Below are positions 1-6,797 of a stretch of 11,302 nt of DNA, in pieces. This DNA is from Synergistaceae bacterium. Lineage in GTDB: Bacteria; Synergistota; Synergistia; Synergistales; Aminobacteriaceae. The DNA lies in contig WRKN01000069.1 in assembly GCA_009778055.1 (NCBI GenBank), positions 1 to 11,302 on the forward strand, read 5' to 3'. The position numbers were made by a program, and so were the translations under genes. Under the pieces are notes generated by a model. The model was given only the letters and a program-made list of their open reading frames with translations. It made no database searches and was not told the DNA's origin. Within the stretch, counting starts at the first letter, position 1. Every line of letters starts with the position of its first letter.

Positions 1-580
1 TGTCGTTGTTTTTCAGTATCGCGGTCAATTTCTCGGAATAATCACCTTCATCCAGCTTAGGACAGCCAATTAGAGTGATTTTGTTCCTCATAAACTCGGA
101 ATGAAAGTTACCGTGGGCATAGGCCGAGCAATCGGCCGCAACAAGCAGGTTTGCGTTCTCAAAATACGGGGCGTTTGCCGGAACCAGTTTTATTTGCACA
201 GGCCACTGTACCAGTTGGCTTGTCATATCTTGTGACATTGATGGAACGGTTATAGCGGCATTTGCTGTTGCAGATGTTGTGATTCTATTGATGGAGCGGG
301 CGTTGGTACCGAGACAGCCGCAGGGCAGCTCCGCGCTTACCTGTTTCGCTGTACGGGCTTTCACTGCGGCTTCGTCATATGTCGCCGCTTCACGTTCTTC
401 AAAGGAAATAGCTCCCGTCGGACAAATCGGCAAACAGTCTCCCAACCCGTCGCAGTAGTCGTCCCGCAGCAATTTAGCTTTCCCATCCGTCATTCCGATC
501 GCGCCCTCGTGACAGGCTTCCGCACACAAGCCGCAGCCGTTGCACTTTTCTTCGTCGATCTTGACAATTTTACGAATCAT
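1..580 (-). CDS. 4Fe-4S ferredoxin-type protein (Hcp-associated type), 3' end outside window
   Basis: An open frame runs from an ATG at 578-580 to the window edge (193 codons, no stop seen). A GGAG ribosome site sits 8 nt before the ATG. Residues 13-23 hold a complete CxxCxxCxxxC cluster motif. A second motif at 43-54 has only C43, C49 and C53-P, with Leu46 where a fourth cysteine would be expected. More cysteines follow at 87, 89, 151 and 173 (in the IGCPKLD stretch). From memory, ferredoxins of this layout, with a WPVQIKLVP stretch (here 126-134) and an AADC stretch, are common in anaerobes and often lie next to hybrid cluster protein (hcp) genes. The role is therefore probably electron transfer, possibly to Hcp in NO or hydroxylamine handling; that partner is not visible here. 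It is transcribed divergently from the rimP operon. The ferredoxin identity is firm; the exact partner is inference. Confidence 0.85.
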   Translation of the reverse strand, partial: MIRKIVKIDEEKCNGCGLCAEACHEGAIGMTDGKAKLLRDDYCDGLGDCLPICPTGAISFEEREAATYDEAAVKARTAKQVSAELPCGCLGTNARSINRITTSATANAAITVPSMSQDMTSQLVQWPVQIKLVPANAPYFENANLLVAADCSAYAHGNFHSEFMRNKITLIGCPKLDEGDYSEKLTAILKNND

Positions 581-610
581 GTTTTTCACTCCAAACCTTA
601 AAAATTTCAT

Positions 611-638
611 CGCTTTCTTGATTACGCTTTCTTGATTA
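611..638. repeat. 14-bp perfect tandem direct repeat (two copies)
   Basis: The unit CGCTTTCTTGATTA occurs at 611-624 and again immediately at 625-638. The second copy overlaps the leftward -10 box (635-640). The repeat therefore lies across the start region and early leader of the ferredoxin transcript, where a bound protein could affect initiation. It could equally be a simple duplication. Confidence 0.85.
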
Positions 639-640
639 TA
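635..640 (-). promoter_or_regulatory. Candidate -10 box for the ferredoxin gene
   Basis: Read on the minus strand this is a perfect TATAAT, about 55 nt upstream of the ferredoxin ATG. Seventeen bases upstream the hexamer is AGTCAA, a poor -35, so the promoter may need an activator. The assignment rests on the -10 alone. Confidence 0.45.
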
Positions 641-676
641 CACAGACCATGCTCGTCTTGACTTGAAAAAAATATA

Positions 677-698
677 CGATATATTGCCGATACATTGC
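677..698. repeat. 11-bp tandem direct repeat, one mismatch
   Basis: CGATATATTGC (677-687) is followed directly by CGATACATTGC (688-698), matching at 10 of 11 positions. The period is close to one helical turn, so two copies would face the same side of the DNA. It lies between the two divergent promoters. Function unknown. Confidence 0.7.
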
Positions 699-766
699 TT
701 GAACCTGTAATTGCGGAAAATCAGTATTCCCGCATTACGCCATTCCAGGCCCCCTGCAACCTCTCC

Positions 767-795
767 CAGTCAAGGAACCAGGTTTTCCTTGACTG
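767..795. promoter_or_regulatory. 11-bp inverted repeat over the rimP operon -35 (possible operator)
   Basis: CAGTCAAGGAA (767-777) and TTCCTTGACTG (785-795) are exact reverse complements separated by 7 bp. The right arm contains the TTGACT -35 hexamer at 789-794. No T-run follows on either strand, so an intrinsic terminator is unlikely. A dimeric DNA-binding protein covering the -35 is a reasonable inference. Confidence 0.6.
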
Positions 796-817
796 CGCGG
801 GAAGATAACAATATAAT
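789..817 (+). promoter_or_regulatory. Sigma-70-type promoter of the rimP-nusA-infB operon
   Basis: The -35 is TTGACT (789-794) and the -10 is TATAAT (812-817), with the ideal 17-bp spacing. This is a near-consensus housekeeping promoter, so transcription should begin around 823-826 and give a leader of about 100 nt before rimP. No other promoter of this quality was noticed further along the operon. Confidence 0.85.
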
Positions 818-847
818 ATAAACGATTGAGATAGTTTTTCAATTTCG

Positions 848-869
848 AGAGTGGGCCGCGGCCCACTCT
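848..869 (+). promoter_or_regulatory. 22-bp perfect palindrome in the operon leader
   Basis: The sequence is fully self-complementary (left half AGAGTGGGCCG). As RNA it would fold into a 9-bp GC-rich stem with a CGCG tetraloop, about 25 nt after the predicted transcription start and 50-60 nt before rimP. It is followed by TACTATGTTT, not a proper T-run, so it is a weak terminator candidate. It could be a leader hairpin, a mRNA-stability element or an operator. Confidence 0.6.
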
Positions 870-926
870 TACTATGTTTAGGAGCGGGCCTGGCAGGTGA
901 AAACACGCGGATTGGGAGGTGCGGTT

Positions 927-1517
927 TTGGGAAAAGAAAGCCGGCGGGGAACCGATGAAATTTTTAGCCGGGCGTTCCTCGCCATCGAAAAAATAGTTGC
1001 GGAACTTGGCTACGAATGTGTGAACGTCGCGTTGGTTACGGAGGATGGACGCCACGCGCTGAGGATTATGATCGACTCCATCGGCGGAATAGACATCAGG
1101 GACTGCGAGACGGTTTCAAAAGCGGTCAGCCGTTGGCTGGATGCCCCGGACTCCGTTGAGGCCGCCGGTTTCGGCGGCGGGTACTATCTGGAGGTAAGCT
1201 CGCCGGGGCTGGAGAGGCCGCTTTTTACCCCGGCCGACTACGAACGCTTCAGGGGCAAAGAGGCGCGAATCAAAACCCGCGAATTGGTGGAAGGCCGAAA
1301 AACTCACGTCGGTTTCATCGCCATGTCGGATGATGTCGGCGTGACCCTGGACACCGAACAGGGGGCGAGGAACCTGCGGTTTGACGACGTAATACACGCC
1401 GCGCTGGTTTTCAGGGGCTTGGAGCCGCAGCCGCCCAAAAAGGCGAAAAAACGAAACGAAAAACCGAAAGCAAGTTCTAAAACTGCTGTTGAGGAGGGGC
1501 ATTTAGGATGCAGCTAG
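927..1517 (+). CDS. rimP: Ribosome maturation factor RimP
   Basis: RimP binds the immature 30S subunit and is needed for its maturation. The N-terminal domain begins at about residue 10 (AIEKIVAELGYECVNVAL) and contains the family stretch YYLEVSSPGLERPL, which leads into the C-terminal SH3-like domain (about residues 95-165) and a basic Lys-rich tail. A TTG at 927 is chosen as start because GGAGG (915-919) lies 7 nt before it; an in-frame GTG at 897 would add 10 residues but has only AGGAG 12 nt away. From TTG the protein is 196 residues, usual for the family apart from the long basic tail. It is the first gene of the operon, and its last 10 bases overlap nusA. The family call is secure; the start is moderately sure. 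Confidence 0.93.
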   Translation: MGKESRRGTDEIFSRAFLAIEKIVAELGYECVNVALVTEDGRHALRIMIDSIGGIDIRDCETVSKAVSRWLDAPDSVEAAGFGGGYYLEVSSPGLERPLFTPADYERFRGKEARIKTRELVEGRKTHVGFIAMSDDVGVTLDTEQGARNLRFDDVIHAALVFRGLEPQPPKKAKKRNEKPKASSKTAVEEGHLGCS

Positions 1518-2614
1518 GACGCGATTTCCTGCGCGCGCTGAATCAATTGACAAGGGAGCGCAACCTGTCTAACGAGCTGATAGCCTCAAGTCTGGAGGCC
1601 GCCCTCATGTCCGCGTACAAAAAATACCAGGGAGGGAATCAGGACGTAGAGGTTCGCGTCGATTTTGAGAACGACCGCATATCAGTCTGCGAACTGCGCA
1701 CCGTTGTCAAGAATGTGGAGTCGAAGGACACCGAAATCACCCCGGCCGACGCCAAAAAATTGGGCTTCAAGGCTTCGGTAGGCAGCGTCATACGCATTGA
1801 GAAAAACCCGGAAGAGTTCGGCCGAATCGCGGCCCAGACTGCGCGGCAAGTCATAATACAACGTCTGAAAGACGGCGAGCGGCAGGTGATTTACGAGGAA
1901 TTTTCCGGCAAGATAGGAGAGATGATCACCGGAATAGTCTTCAAGTCGGAGAACGATCAGATACTCATCCGGCTCAACGAGCGCACCGAGGCCATTCTCC
2001 CCAGGGAGGAGCGCATATCGGGCGAGAAATACAGCCCGGGGGATCGGATGAAATTTTTCGTGCTGGACGTCCGGCAGACGACGCGCGGGCCGCGTATCGT
2101 CGTGTCGCGCACTCATCCGGGGCTGCTGCGCAAGCTGCTGGAGCTCGAGGTTCCGGAAATAGCGGACGGCATAATCGAGATCAAAAACATCGTGCGCGAG
2201 GGAGGCGCCAGGGCAAAGGCTGCCATGGTGACGCTCGATTCCAATGTTGACCCGGTAGGGTCATGCGTGGGCAGTTCCGGAGCGCGGATAAAGGCAATCA
2301 GCCGGGAGCTGGCCGGTGAAAAGGTAGACGTCATAATATGGAACAGCGACCCCCTTGTTTATATCCGAAACTCGCTTTCACCGGCGAAAATTGCCAAGGT
2401 TGAGCCGGTTTTGGATCAGGAACGCGCCGTACAGGTTTACGTTTACCCGGATCAACTGTCGCTGGCTATAGGCAAGGCCGGGCAGAACGTGCGGCTTGCC
2501 GCACGGCTGACGGGCTGGAAGATAGACATCAACGCTATGGAGGTTGACCGTATGCCGACCCTTTCGGATATCTTCCACGACCTCGCCGAAATAGGCATTG
2601 GAGGGAAAAGCTAG
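1508..2614 (+). CDS. nusA: Transcription termination/antitermination factor NusA
   Basis: NusA binds RNA polymerase and nascent RNA, modulating pausing, termination and antitermination. The 368-residue protein has the N-terminal polymerase-binding domain (about 1-130), an S1 domain (about 136-203) and two KH domains. The first KH has DPVGSCVG and a GxxG loop reading GSSG (255-258); the second has the loop GKAG (322-325) followed by QNVRLAARLTGWKIDI. It ends soon after KH2, so the acidic C-terminal repeats of proteobacterial NusA are absent, as in Bacillus. The ATG is preceded by GAGGAGGGG within the end of rimP, and the frames overlap by 10 bp. The stop TAG shares its last base with the GTG of the next gene. 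Confidence 0.97.
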   Translation: MQLGRDFLRALNQLTRERNLSNELIASSLEAALMSAYKKYQGGNQDVEVRVDFENDRISVCELRTVVKNVESKDTEITPADAKKLGFKASVGSVIRIEKNPEEFGRIAAQTARQVIIQRLKDGERQVIYEEFSGKIGEMITGIVFKSENDQILIRLNERTEAILPREERISGEKYSPGDRMKFFVLDVRQTTRGPRIVVSRTHPGLLRKLLELEVPEIADGIIEIKNIVREGGARAKAAMVTLDSNVDPVGSCVGSSGARIKAISRELAGEKVDVIIWNSDPLVYIRNSLSPAKIAKVEPVLDQERAVQVYVYPDQLSLAIGKAGQNVRLAARLTGWKIDINAMEVDRMPTLSDIFHDLAEIGIGGKS

Positions 2615-3288
2615 TGACAGCCGCGCCCAGGCAGCGTCCGCGCACGTGCGTGGCCTGCAGGGAGGAATCGCCCAAAAGGGCGTTGATTCGCGTGGTTCGC
2701 TCTCCGGCGGGAGAAGTGGCCCTTGACGAGCGCGGCAAGCTGCCGGGAAGGGGAGCGTATCTTTGCGCCCGCCCGGAGTGCGTCGAAAAAGCGCGGAAAG
2801 CCAAGGCTCTCTCGCGCTCCCTTAAAACCGAGGTGAAGGCGGACGTTTACGACCGGCTGGCCGAACGCGTCTCGGCACACGGAGACGGCGAACGCGAACG
2901 CGAAAAGCGCGAGAAAAACGAGGCTCAAAAGGAACTCCGCTTGCTTTTGGGACTGGCCAGACGCGCCGATTTGGTCTATATCGGCGTTGATAGTGTAAAA
3001 TCACATAGCGGGGGAGAACCTTTATTGATACTGACGGCCGCCGGATGCTCCGATTCCGTGAAAAACACGGCGCGTGGTTTGGCCGAGAGCGGAAGGCACG
3101 TTTACCTGGACGCTCCGATGGATGTTTTGGCTCTGTCGTCGGCTATCGGCGCGGATAGGGTACAGGCTATAGCTTTACCGGGCCGCGGCGGTTTGGCGGA
3201 TAAAATAAAAACGCTGATTTTCGGGCATCAGCGAGATTTTTTCAGTATGGAAGGGAGAGCTGCCCTTGAACAAAATGAGGGTGTATGA
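2614..3288 (+). CDS. YlxR (DUF448) fused to an L7Ae/YlxQ-type RNA-binding domain
   Basis: The 224-residue protein carries two domains that are separate genes (ylxR and ylxQ) in Bacillus. Residues 10-72 form the YlxR domain: paired cysteines C12 and C15, then GRGAYLCARPEC with C51 and C56, and a basic end. A highly charged linker (about 90-105) leads to an L7Ae/eL8-like domain (about 107-205) with the stretches LRLLLGLARRA and the helix around CSDSVKNTARG. YlxR homologues have been linked to nucleoid- or RNA-associated regulation, and L7Ae proteins bind kink-turn RNA; the fused protein's job is not known to me. The GTG start overlaps the nusA stop by one base and the 3' end overlaps infB by 23 bp, so it is tightly coupled. 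Fusion, not a sequencing artefact, is supported by one uninterrupted frame with consistent codon use. Confidence 0.88.
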   Translation: MTAAPRQRPRTCVACREESPKRALIRVVRSPAGEVALDERGKLPGRGAYLCARPECVEKARKAKALSRSLKTEVKADVYDRLAERVSAHGDGEREREKREKNEAQKELRLLLGLARRADLVYIGVDSVKSHSGGEPLLILTAAGCSDSVKNTARGLAESGRHVYLDAPMDVLALSSAIGADRVQAIALPGRGGLADKIKTLIFGHQRDFFSMEGRAALEQNEGV

Positions 3289-5293
3289 ACTGGCCAAAAT
3301 CCTTGGCAAAAGCAACAAGGATCTGATGAAGATCCTGGAGGACCTGGGTATCAACGTCAAGACGCACATGAGTTCCATAGACAACGACGTGGCCCAGCTT
3401 GTCGAGGACGCGCTCGCGGAACGTCCCCCGAAAGGGGACGCCAAGGGCGTAGAAGCGCCGGCGAAACCAAAAATAGGGTTGGAAGAGGGCGCTACGATCA
3501 AAACCGTAGCGGAGAAAATAGGAGTGACGAGCGCCGACGCGGTTAAGGCTCTGATGTCGGCGGGGATCATGATTCCGGCGACGAGCGTGGCGGACGGTAA
3601 GGTTCTGGAGGTGTTGAGCGGAGCCTTCAGTGTGACGTTTGAAGTGACCGCCAAAACCACAAAGGCGGAACCGGCAAAGCCCGGGCCTTATAGGCCGGAA
3701 CCGCGCAAACAGGAACCGGCCCAGGGCAAGCCGGCGAAAAAAGAGCCTGCCGCCCCGAAAACGGAGGCGACGGCCGGGGAATTGACGCCGCGTCCGCCTA
3801 TCGTAACGGTGATGGGGCATGTCGACCACGGGAAAACGACTCTTCTGGACACCATCCGGAAGACCAACGTCACGGCCCGCGAGGCCGGCGGCATAACGCA
3901 GCACATCGGCGCGTACACCGTTACGCACGAAAATAAGACAATAGTTTTCCTGGACACGCCCGGCCACGAGGCTTTTACGGCCATGCGCGCCCGGGGGGCC
4001 GACGTGACCGACATCGTTATACTGGTGGTCGCCGCGGACGACGGCGTTATGCCGCAGACGCGCGAGGCCATAGACCACATCAGGGCGGCGGGAGTTCCGA
4101 TAGTCGTCGCCGTGAACAAGGTGGACAAGCCGGGCGCAAAGCCGGATAGGGTTCGCCAGCAACTGTCCGACATCGGGCTGGTTCCCGAGGAATGGGGAGG
4201 GGACGTCGTAATGACGGACATCTCCGCCAAAGCTGGAGAAGGGATAGAGCAGCTTCTGGAGATGGTGCTCCTTGTCGCGGAAATGCAGGAGCTTAAAGGA
4301 GACGTCAAAGCCTCGCCCAGCGGAGTCGTAATCGAGGCCGAGCTGGATAAGGGCAAAGGGTCGGTGGCGACGGTCATAGTCCGGCAGGGGACGCTTAAAC
4401 GCGGCGACATCGTTCTGTTCGGGACGGCTTGGGGCAAGGTGCGCGCTTTGATCGACACAACGGGGAACAACGTTTCACAGGCCGGCCCAAGCACCCCGGT
4501 GGAGCTTTTGGGGCTGGAGGACGTTCCGCAGCCTGGCGAGACGTTCACGGTGGTGTCGTCGGAGCGCGAGGCGCGAAGCGCGCTTTCCGAAAACATCGCG
4601 CTTTTGCGGGACTCCGGGGGAACGCCGACGCGGCGGGTGTCCCTTGAAGACCTTTATTCCCAGATGCGGGAAGGGCATGTGCCTCAGCTCAACCTGCTCA
4701 TAAAATGCGATGTTCAAGGCTCGGTTGAGGCGCTTTGCGCGTCGCTGGAAAAAATGGCGACCGCCGAGGTCGGCGTGACGATTATTCACAAAGGCGTGGG
4801 CCGTATAGCTGAATCGGACGTTTCTCTGGCGTCCGCGTCGAACTCCGTCATCATCGGTTTCAACGTCCGGCCTGACGCCAACGCCAAGCGGGTATCGGAG
4901 TCAGAGGGAGTGGAAATACGGCTCTATAACGTGATTTATGACGTTATAGACGACGTTAAGGCGGCTATGGAAGGTCTTTTGAAGCCGAACCTGCGCGAAC
5001 AGCGCCAGGGCGAGGTGGAGATACGCGAGGTATTCAAGACGCCGAAGGCTGGAAAAGTCGCGGGATGCCATGTAATGCAGGGTCTTGTGCGAAGGAATTC
5101 CAGAGTGCGGGTCGTGCGGGCCGGGGTAGTCATATGGGACGGAGGCATATCCACGCTGCGCCATTTCAAGGACGAAGTCCGCGAACTGAAGGCGGGTTTC
5201 GACTGCGGAATAGCGCTGGCCGGTTTTCAGGATTTCACGGAGGGCGACATTTTGGAGTCCTATGAAATCGTGGAAGAAAAACGCACTTTATAA
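3266..5293 (+). CDS. infB: Translation initiation factor IF-2
   Basis: IF-2 is the GTPase that places initiator fMet-tRNA on the 30S subunit and promotes subunit joining. The 675 residues show an IF2_N module at 4-50, a second IF2_N-like module (about 73-124), a Pro/Lys/Ala-rich linker (about 130-175) and the GTPase domain. The G motifs are G1 GHVDHGKT (184-191), G2 GGITQHIGA, G3 DTPGH (230-234), G4 NKVD (284-287) and G5 SAK (320-322). The C-terminal domains end with the typical FDCGIALAGFQDFTEGD. The TTG start at 3266 is chosen because GGGAG lies 8 nt upstream; an ATG at 3275 is too far from it. The start lies within the end of the YlxR-L7Ae gene. Length is on the short side for IF-2, as in bacteria lacking the long N-terminal extension. 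Confidence 0.97.
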   Translation: MNKMRVYELAKILGKSNKDLMKILEDLGINVKTHMSSIDNDVAQLVEDALAERPPKGDAKGVEAPAKPKIGLEEGATIKTVAEKIGVTSADAVKALMSAGIMIPATSVADGKVLEVLSGAFSVTFEVTAKTTKAEPAKPGPYRPEPRKQEPAQGKPAKKEPAAPKTEATAGELTPRPPIVTVMGHVDHGKTTLLDTIRKTNVTAREAGGITQHIGAYTVTHENKTIVFLDTPGHEAFTAMRARGADVTDIVILVVAADDGVMPQTREAIDHIRAAGVPIVVAVNKVDKPGAKPDRVRQQLSDIGLVPEEWGGDVVMTDISAKAGEGIEQLLEMVLLVAEMQELKGDVKASPSGVVIEAELDKGKGSVATVIVRQGTLKRGDIVLFGTAWGKVRALIDTTGNNVSQAGPSTPVELLGLEDVPQPGETFTVVSSEREARSALSENIALLRDSGGTPTRRVSLEDLYSQMREGHVPQLNLLIKCDVQGSVEALCASLEKMATAEVGVTIIHKGVGRIAESDVSLASASNSVIIGFNVRPDANAKRVSESEGVEIRLYNVIYDVIDDVKAAMEGLLKPNLREQRQGEVEIREVFKTPKAGKVAGCHVMQGLVRRNSRVRVVRAGVVIWDGGISTLRHFKDEVRELKAGFDCGIALAGFQDFTEGDILESYEIVEEKRTL

Positions 5294-5332
5294 TTTATTC
5301 AAAAAAACACCTTGGCTCGGGAGGTGAGCCGG

Positions 5333-5758
5333 TTGGGAATACCGGGAAAAATCAAGCGTCCGGCGCGCGTTTTCAAACGCCCTTCGACGTATCGCATGGC
5401 CAGGGTCAACAAGCTGCTCCAGCGGGAGATATCCCTTATGCTGGAGCAGAGGGTGAAGAGCGACCTCGCCAGAAACGCGATCATCACCGAAGTGGATTGT
5501 TCGCGCGACCTTGAATCCGCGCGCGTGTACTTCACGACGGTTGACGTCTCGATGCGGGAGCCGGTGCTGGCCGAACTGGTAAGCGTCAAAGGCGTTCTGC
5601 GGTCTATGCTCGGGCAGGTATTGACGCTGCGCCACATTCCCGCGCTGGAATTTGTCCTGGATAGATCCCAGGACTACGGCGAGCGTATAGACGGCATACT
5701 GCGCAAACTCGGGCTGGACGGCAATGACGAAGATGAAGGCGAAGATGAAGAAGTCTGA
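5333..5758 (+). CDS. rbfA: 30S ribosome-binding factor RbfA
   Basis: RbfA is a small KH-fold protein that binds the immature 30S subunit and assists processing of the 16S rRNA 5' end. The family core starts at MARVNKLLQREISLML and continues with ARVYFTTVDVS and the conserved RHIPALEFVLDRS near the C-terminus. It ends in a very acidic tail (DGNDEDEGEDEEV). The TTG at 5333 is preferred because GGGAGGTG lies 8 nt upstream, giving 141 residues; an in-frame TTG at 5312 would add 7 residues but has no comparable site. About 20 basic residues precede the core. Its 3' end overlaps the next gene in another frame. It is 39 bp downstream of infB, the usual arrangement. Confidence 0.93.
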   Translation: MGIPGKIKRPARVFKRPSTYRMARVNKLLQREISLMLEQRVKSDLARNAIITEVDCSRDLESARVYFTTVDVSMREPVLAELVSVKGVLRSMLGQVLTLRHIPALEFVLDRSQDYGERIDGILRKLGLDGNDEDEGEDEEV

Positions 5759-6797
5759 AGCGGCGGGAATATGCTCCGGCATCAACTCACGCGTGCCGCG
5801 CGAGCTGATGCTGGAGACGGCTCATATGCTTGAGAACGCTTCTTCGTGGGTAATTTTTTCCCATGTCAACCCGGACGGCGACTCCCTGGGGAGCACGGGC
5901 GCGCTTTTTGGGGCCGGTCTGGCTCGGGGCAAGCGCGTGCGTTGGTTGAGCGTGGATCCAATTCCAACCAAATATCTGTTTTTACCTCACGTTGAAGAAT
6001 GTGAAACTCAAAAAAAATATACGTTCGACAGCAAGGACGATTTATACGTCTTTCTCGACTCGGCCAACGAGGAAAGAGGGGTCGAGGGGCTGAAGGAAAG
6101 GTCGCCGGGTACTGTCGTGCTCAATATAGATCATCACGAAGACAACACCGGATTCGGCACGCTCAACTGCGTGGACGGTGAGGCTTCGTCCACCTCGGAG
6201 GTTTTGTGGCACATAATGACCGAGGCCGGCTGGGCCATAACACCGGCAATCGCCGAGTGCCTTTATACCGGCGTGGCTGCCGATACGGGCTGGTTCTCGT
6301 TCGGCAACACCACTTCCGGCGCGCATATGATGGCTGCTGACCTTCTGAGCAAAGGGGCCGATCCGGTCAAAATAGACTCCTGCCTGCGCCATAACCGCTC
6401 TGTGGAGGGCGCTCGGCTGTGGGCGCTGGCGTTTTTGCGCATATTCCGCTGGGGAGAGGCGTCCCAGTTCGCCATGACGTGGCTGTCGCGGAGAGATTTC
6501 GACGTCACCGGTTCCGTCTCCTCCGACACTGAAACGCTGGTCAACCAAATGCTTATGATACGGGGGGTCAGTTTGGCGGTACTGTTGACGGAGGACAGCG
6601 GCGAGGAACGGATGAACGCGAGTTTTCGTTCCAAAGCCGGAAGCGTTGCGGCCGCTTCCGTAGCCCGCGCGTTGGGCGGCGGAGGACACCCCAAAGCGGC
6701 CGGGGCCTGTCTTGCCTCTCCTCTGGGCGAAGCTATTCGTATTGTTCAGGAGACGGTGGATAAGATATATGCCGAATGGGCTCTTGCTGATAGATAA
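5724..6797 (+). CDS. nrnA: DHH/DHHA1 phosphoesterase, NrnA-like (oligoribonuclease / pAp phosphatase)
   Basis: NrnA proteins degrade short RNA oligomers and dephosphorylate 3'-phosphoadenosine 5'-phosphate using Mn2+. Metal-binding motifs are visible: HVNPDGDS (47-54), LDSA with D112, DHH (136-138) and DTGWF with D187. The C-terminal DHHA1 domain carries GGGGHPKAAG (318-327). The 357-residue length fits the family with a slightly long N-terminus. The start is uncertain: ATG at 5724 is the longest option but has only a weak ribosome site, and ATGs at 5733 and 5745 or a GTG at 5793 would also keep every motif. It overlaps rbfA by about 35 bp and truB by 29 bp. Its position between rbfA and truB is common in Gram-positive and related genomes. 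Activity on cyclic dinucleotide-derived products (pApA) is also possible. Confidence 0.92.
   Translation: MTKMKAKMKKSEAAGICSGINSRVPRELMLETAHMLENASSWVIFSHVNPDGDSLGSTGALFGAGLARGKRVRWLSVDPIPTKYLFLPHVEECETQKKYTFDSKDDLYVFLDSANEERGVEGLKERSPGTVVLNIDHHEDNTGFGTLNCVDGEASSTSEVLWHIMTEAGWAITPAIAECLYTGVAADTGWFSFGNTTSGAHMMAADLLSKGADPVKIDSCLRHNRSVEGARLWALAFLRIFRWGEASQFAMTWLSRRDFDVTGSVSSDTETLVNQMLMIRGVSLAVLLTEDSGEERMNASFRSKAGSVAAASVARALGGGGHPKAAGACLASPLGEAIRIVQETVDKIYAEWALADR

Larger units (their letters stand above)
581..926. other. Divergent intergenic regulatory region between ferredoxin gene and rimP
   Basis: This stretch has no convincing gene. It separates two divergent transcription units. From left to right it holds a 14-bp perfect tandem repeat, a TATAAT box for the leftward gene, an 11-bp near-perfect tandem repeat, an 11-bp inverted repeat covering the -35 of the rightward promoter, that promoter, and a 22-bp palindrome in the operon leader. 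Short open frames that cross it on the minus strand lack ribosome sites and look like chance. If translation of rimP begins at the alternative GTG at 897, the region ends at 896. Confidence 0.7.

Noticed and set aside
611..698. Short repeats considered as a CRISPR array
   Set aside because: Units are 11-14 bp and directly adjacent, with no spacers and no cas genes.
735..1055. Minus-strand open frames across the rimP promoter and 5' end
   Set aside because: They have no ribosome site, cover a clear promoter and rimP coding sequence, and resemble no family.
3242..4596. Long minus-strand open frames (about 300 codons) opposite infB
   Set aside because: They are antisense shadows of a GC-rich, clearly coding infB; their composition is rich in Arg, His and Ser and matches no family.
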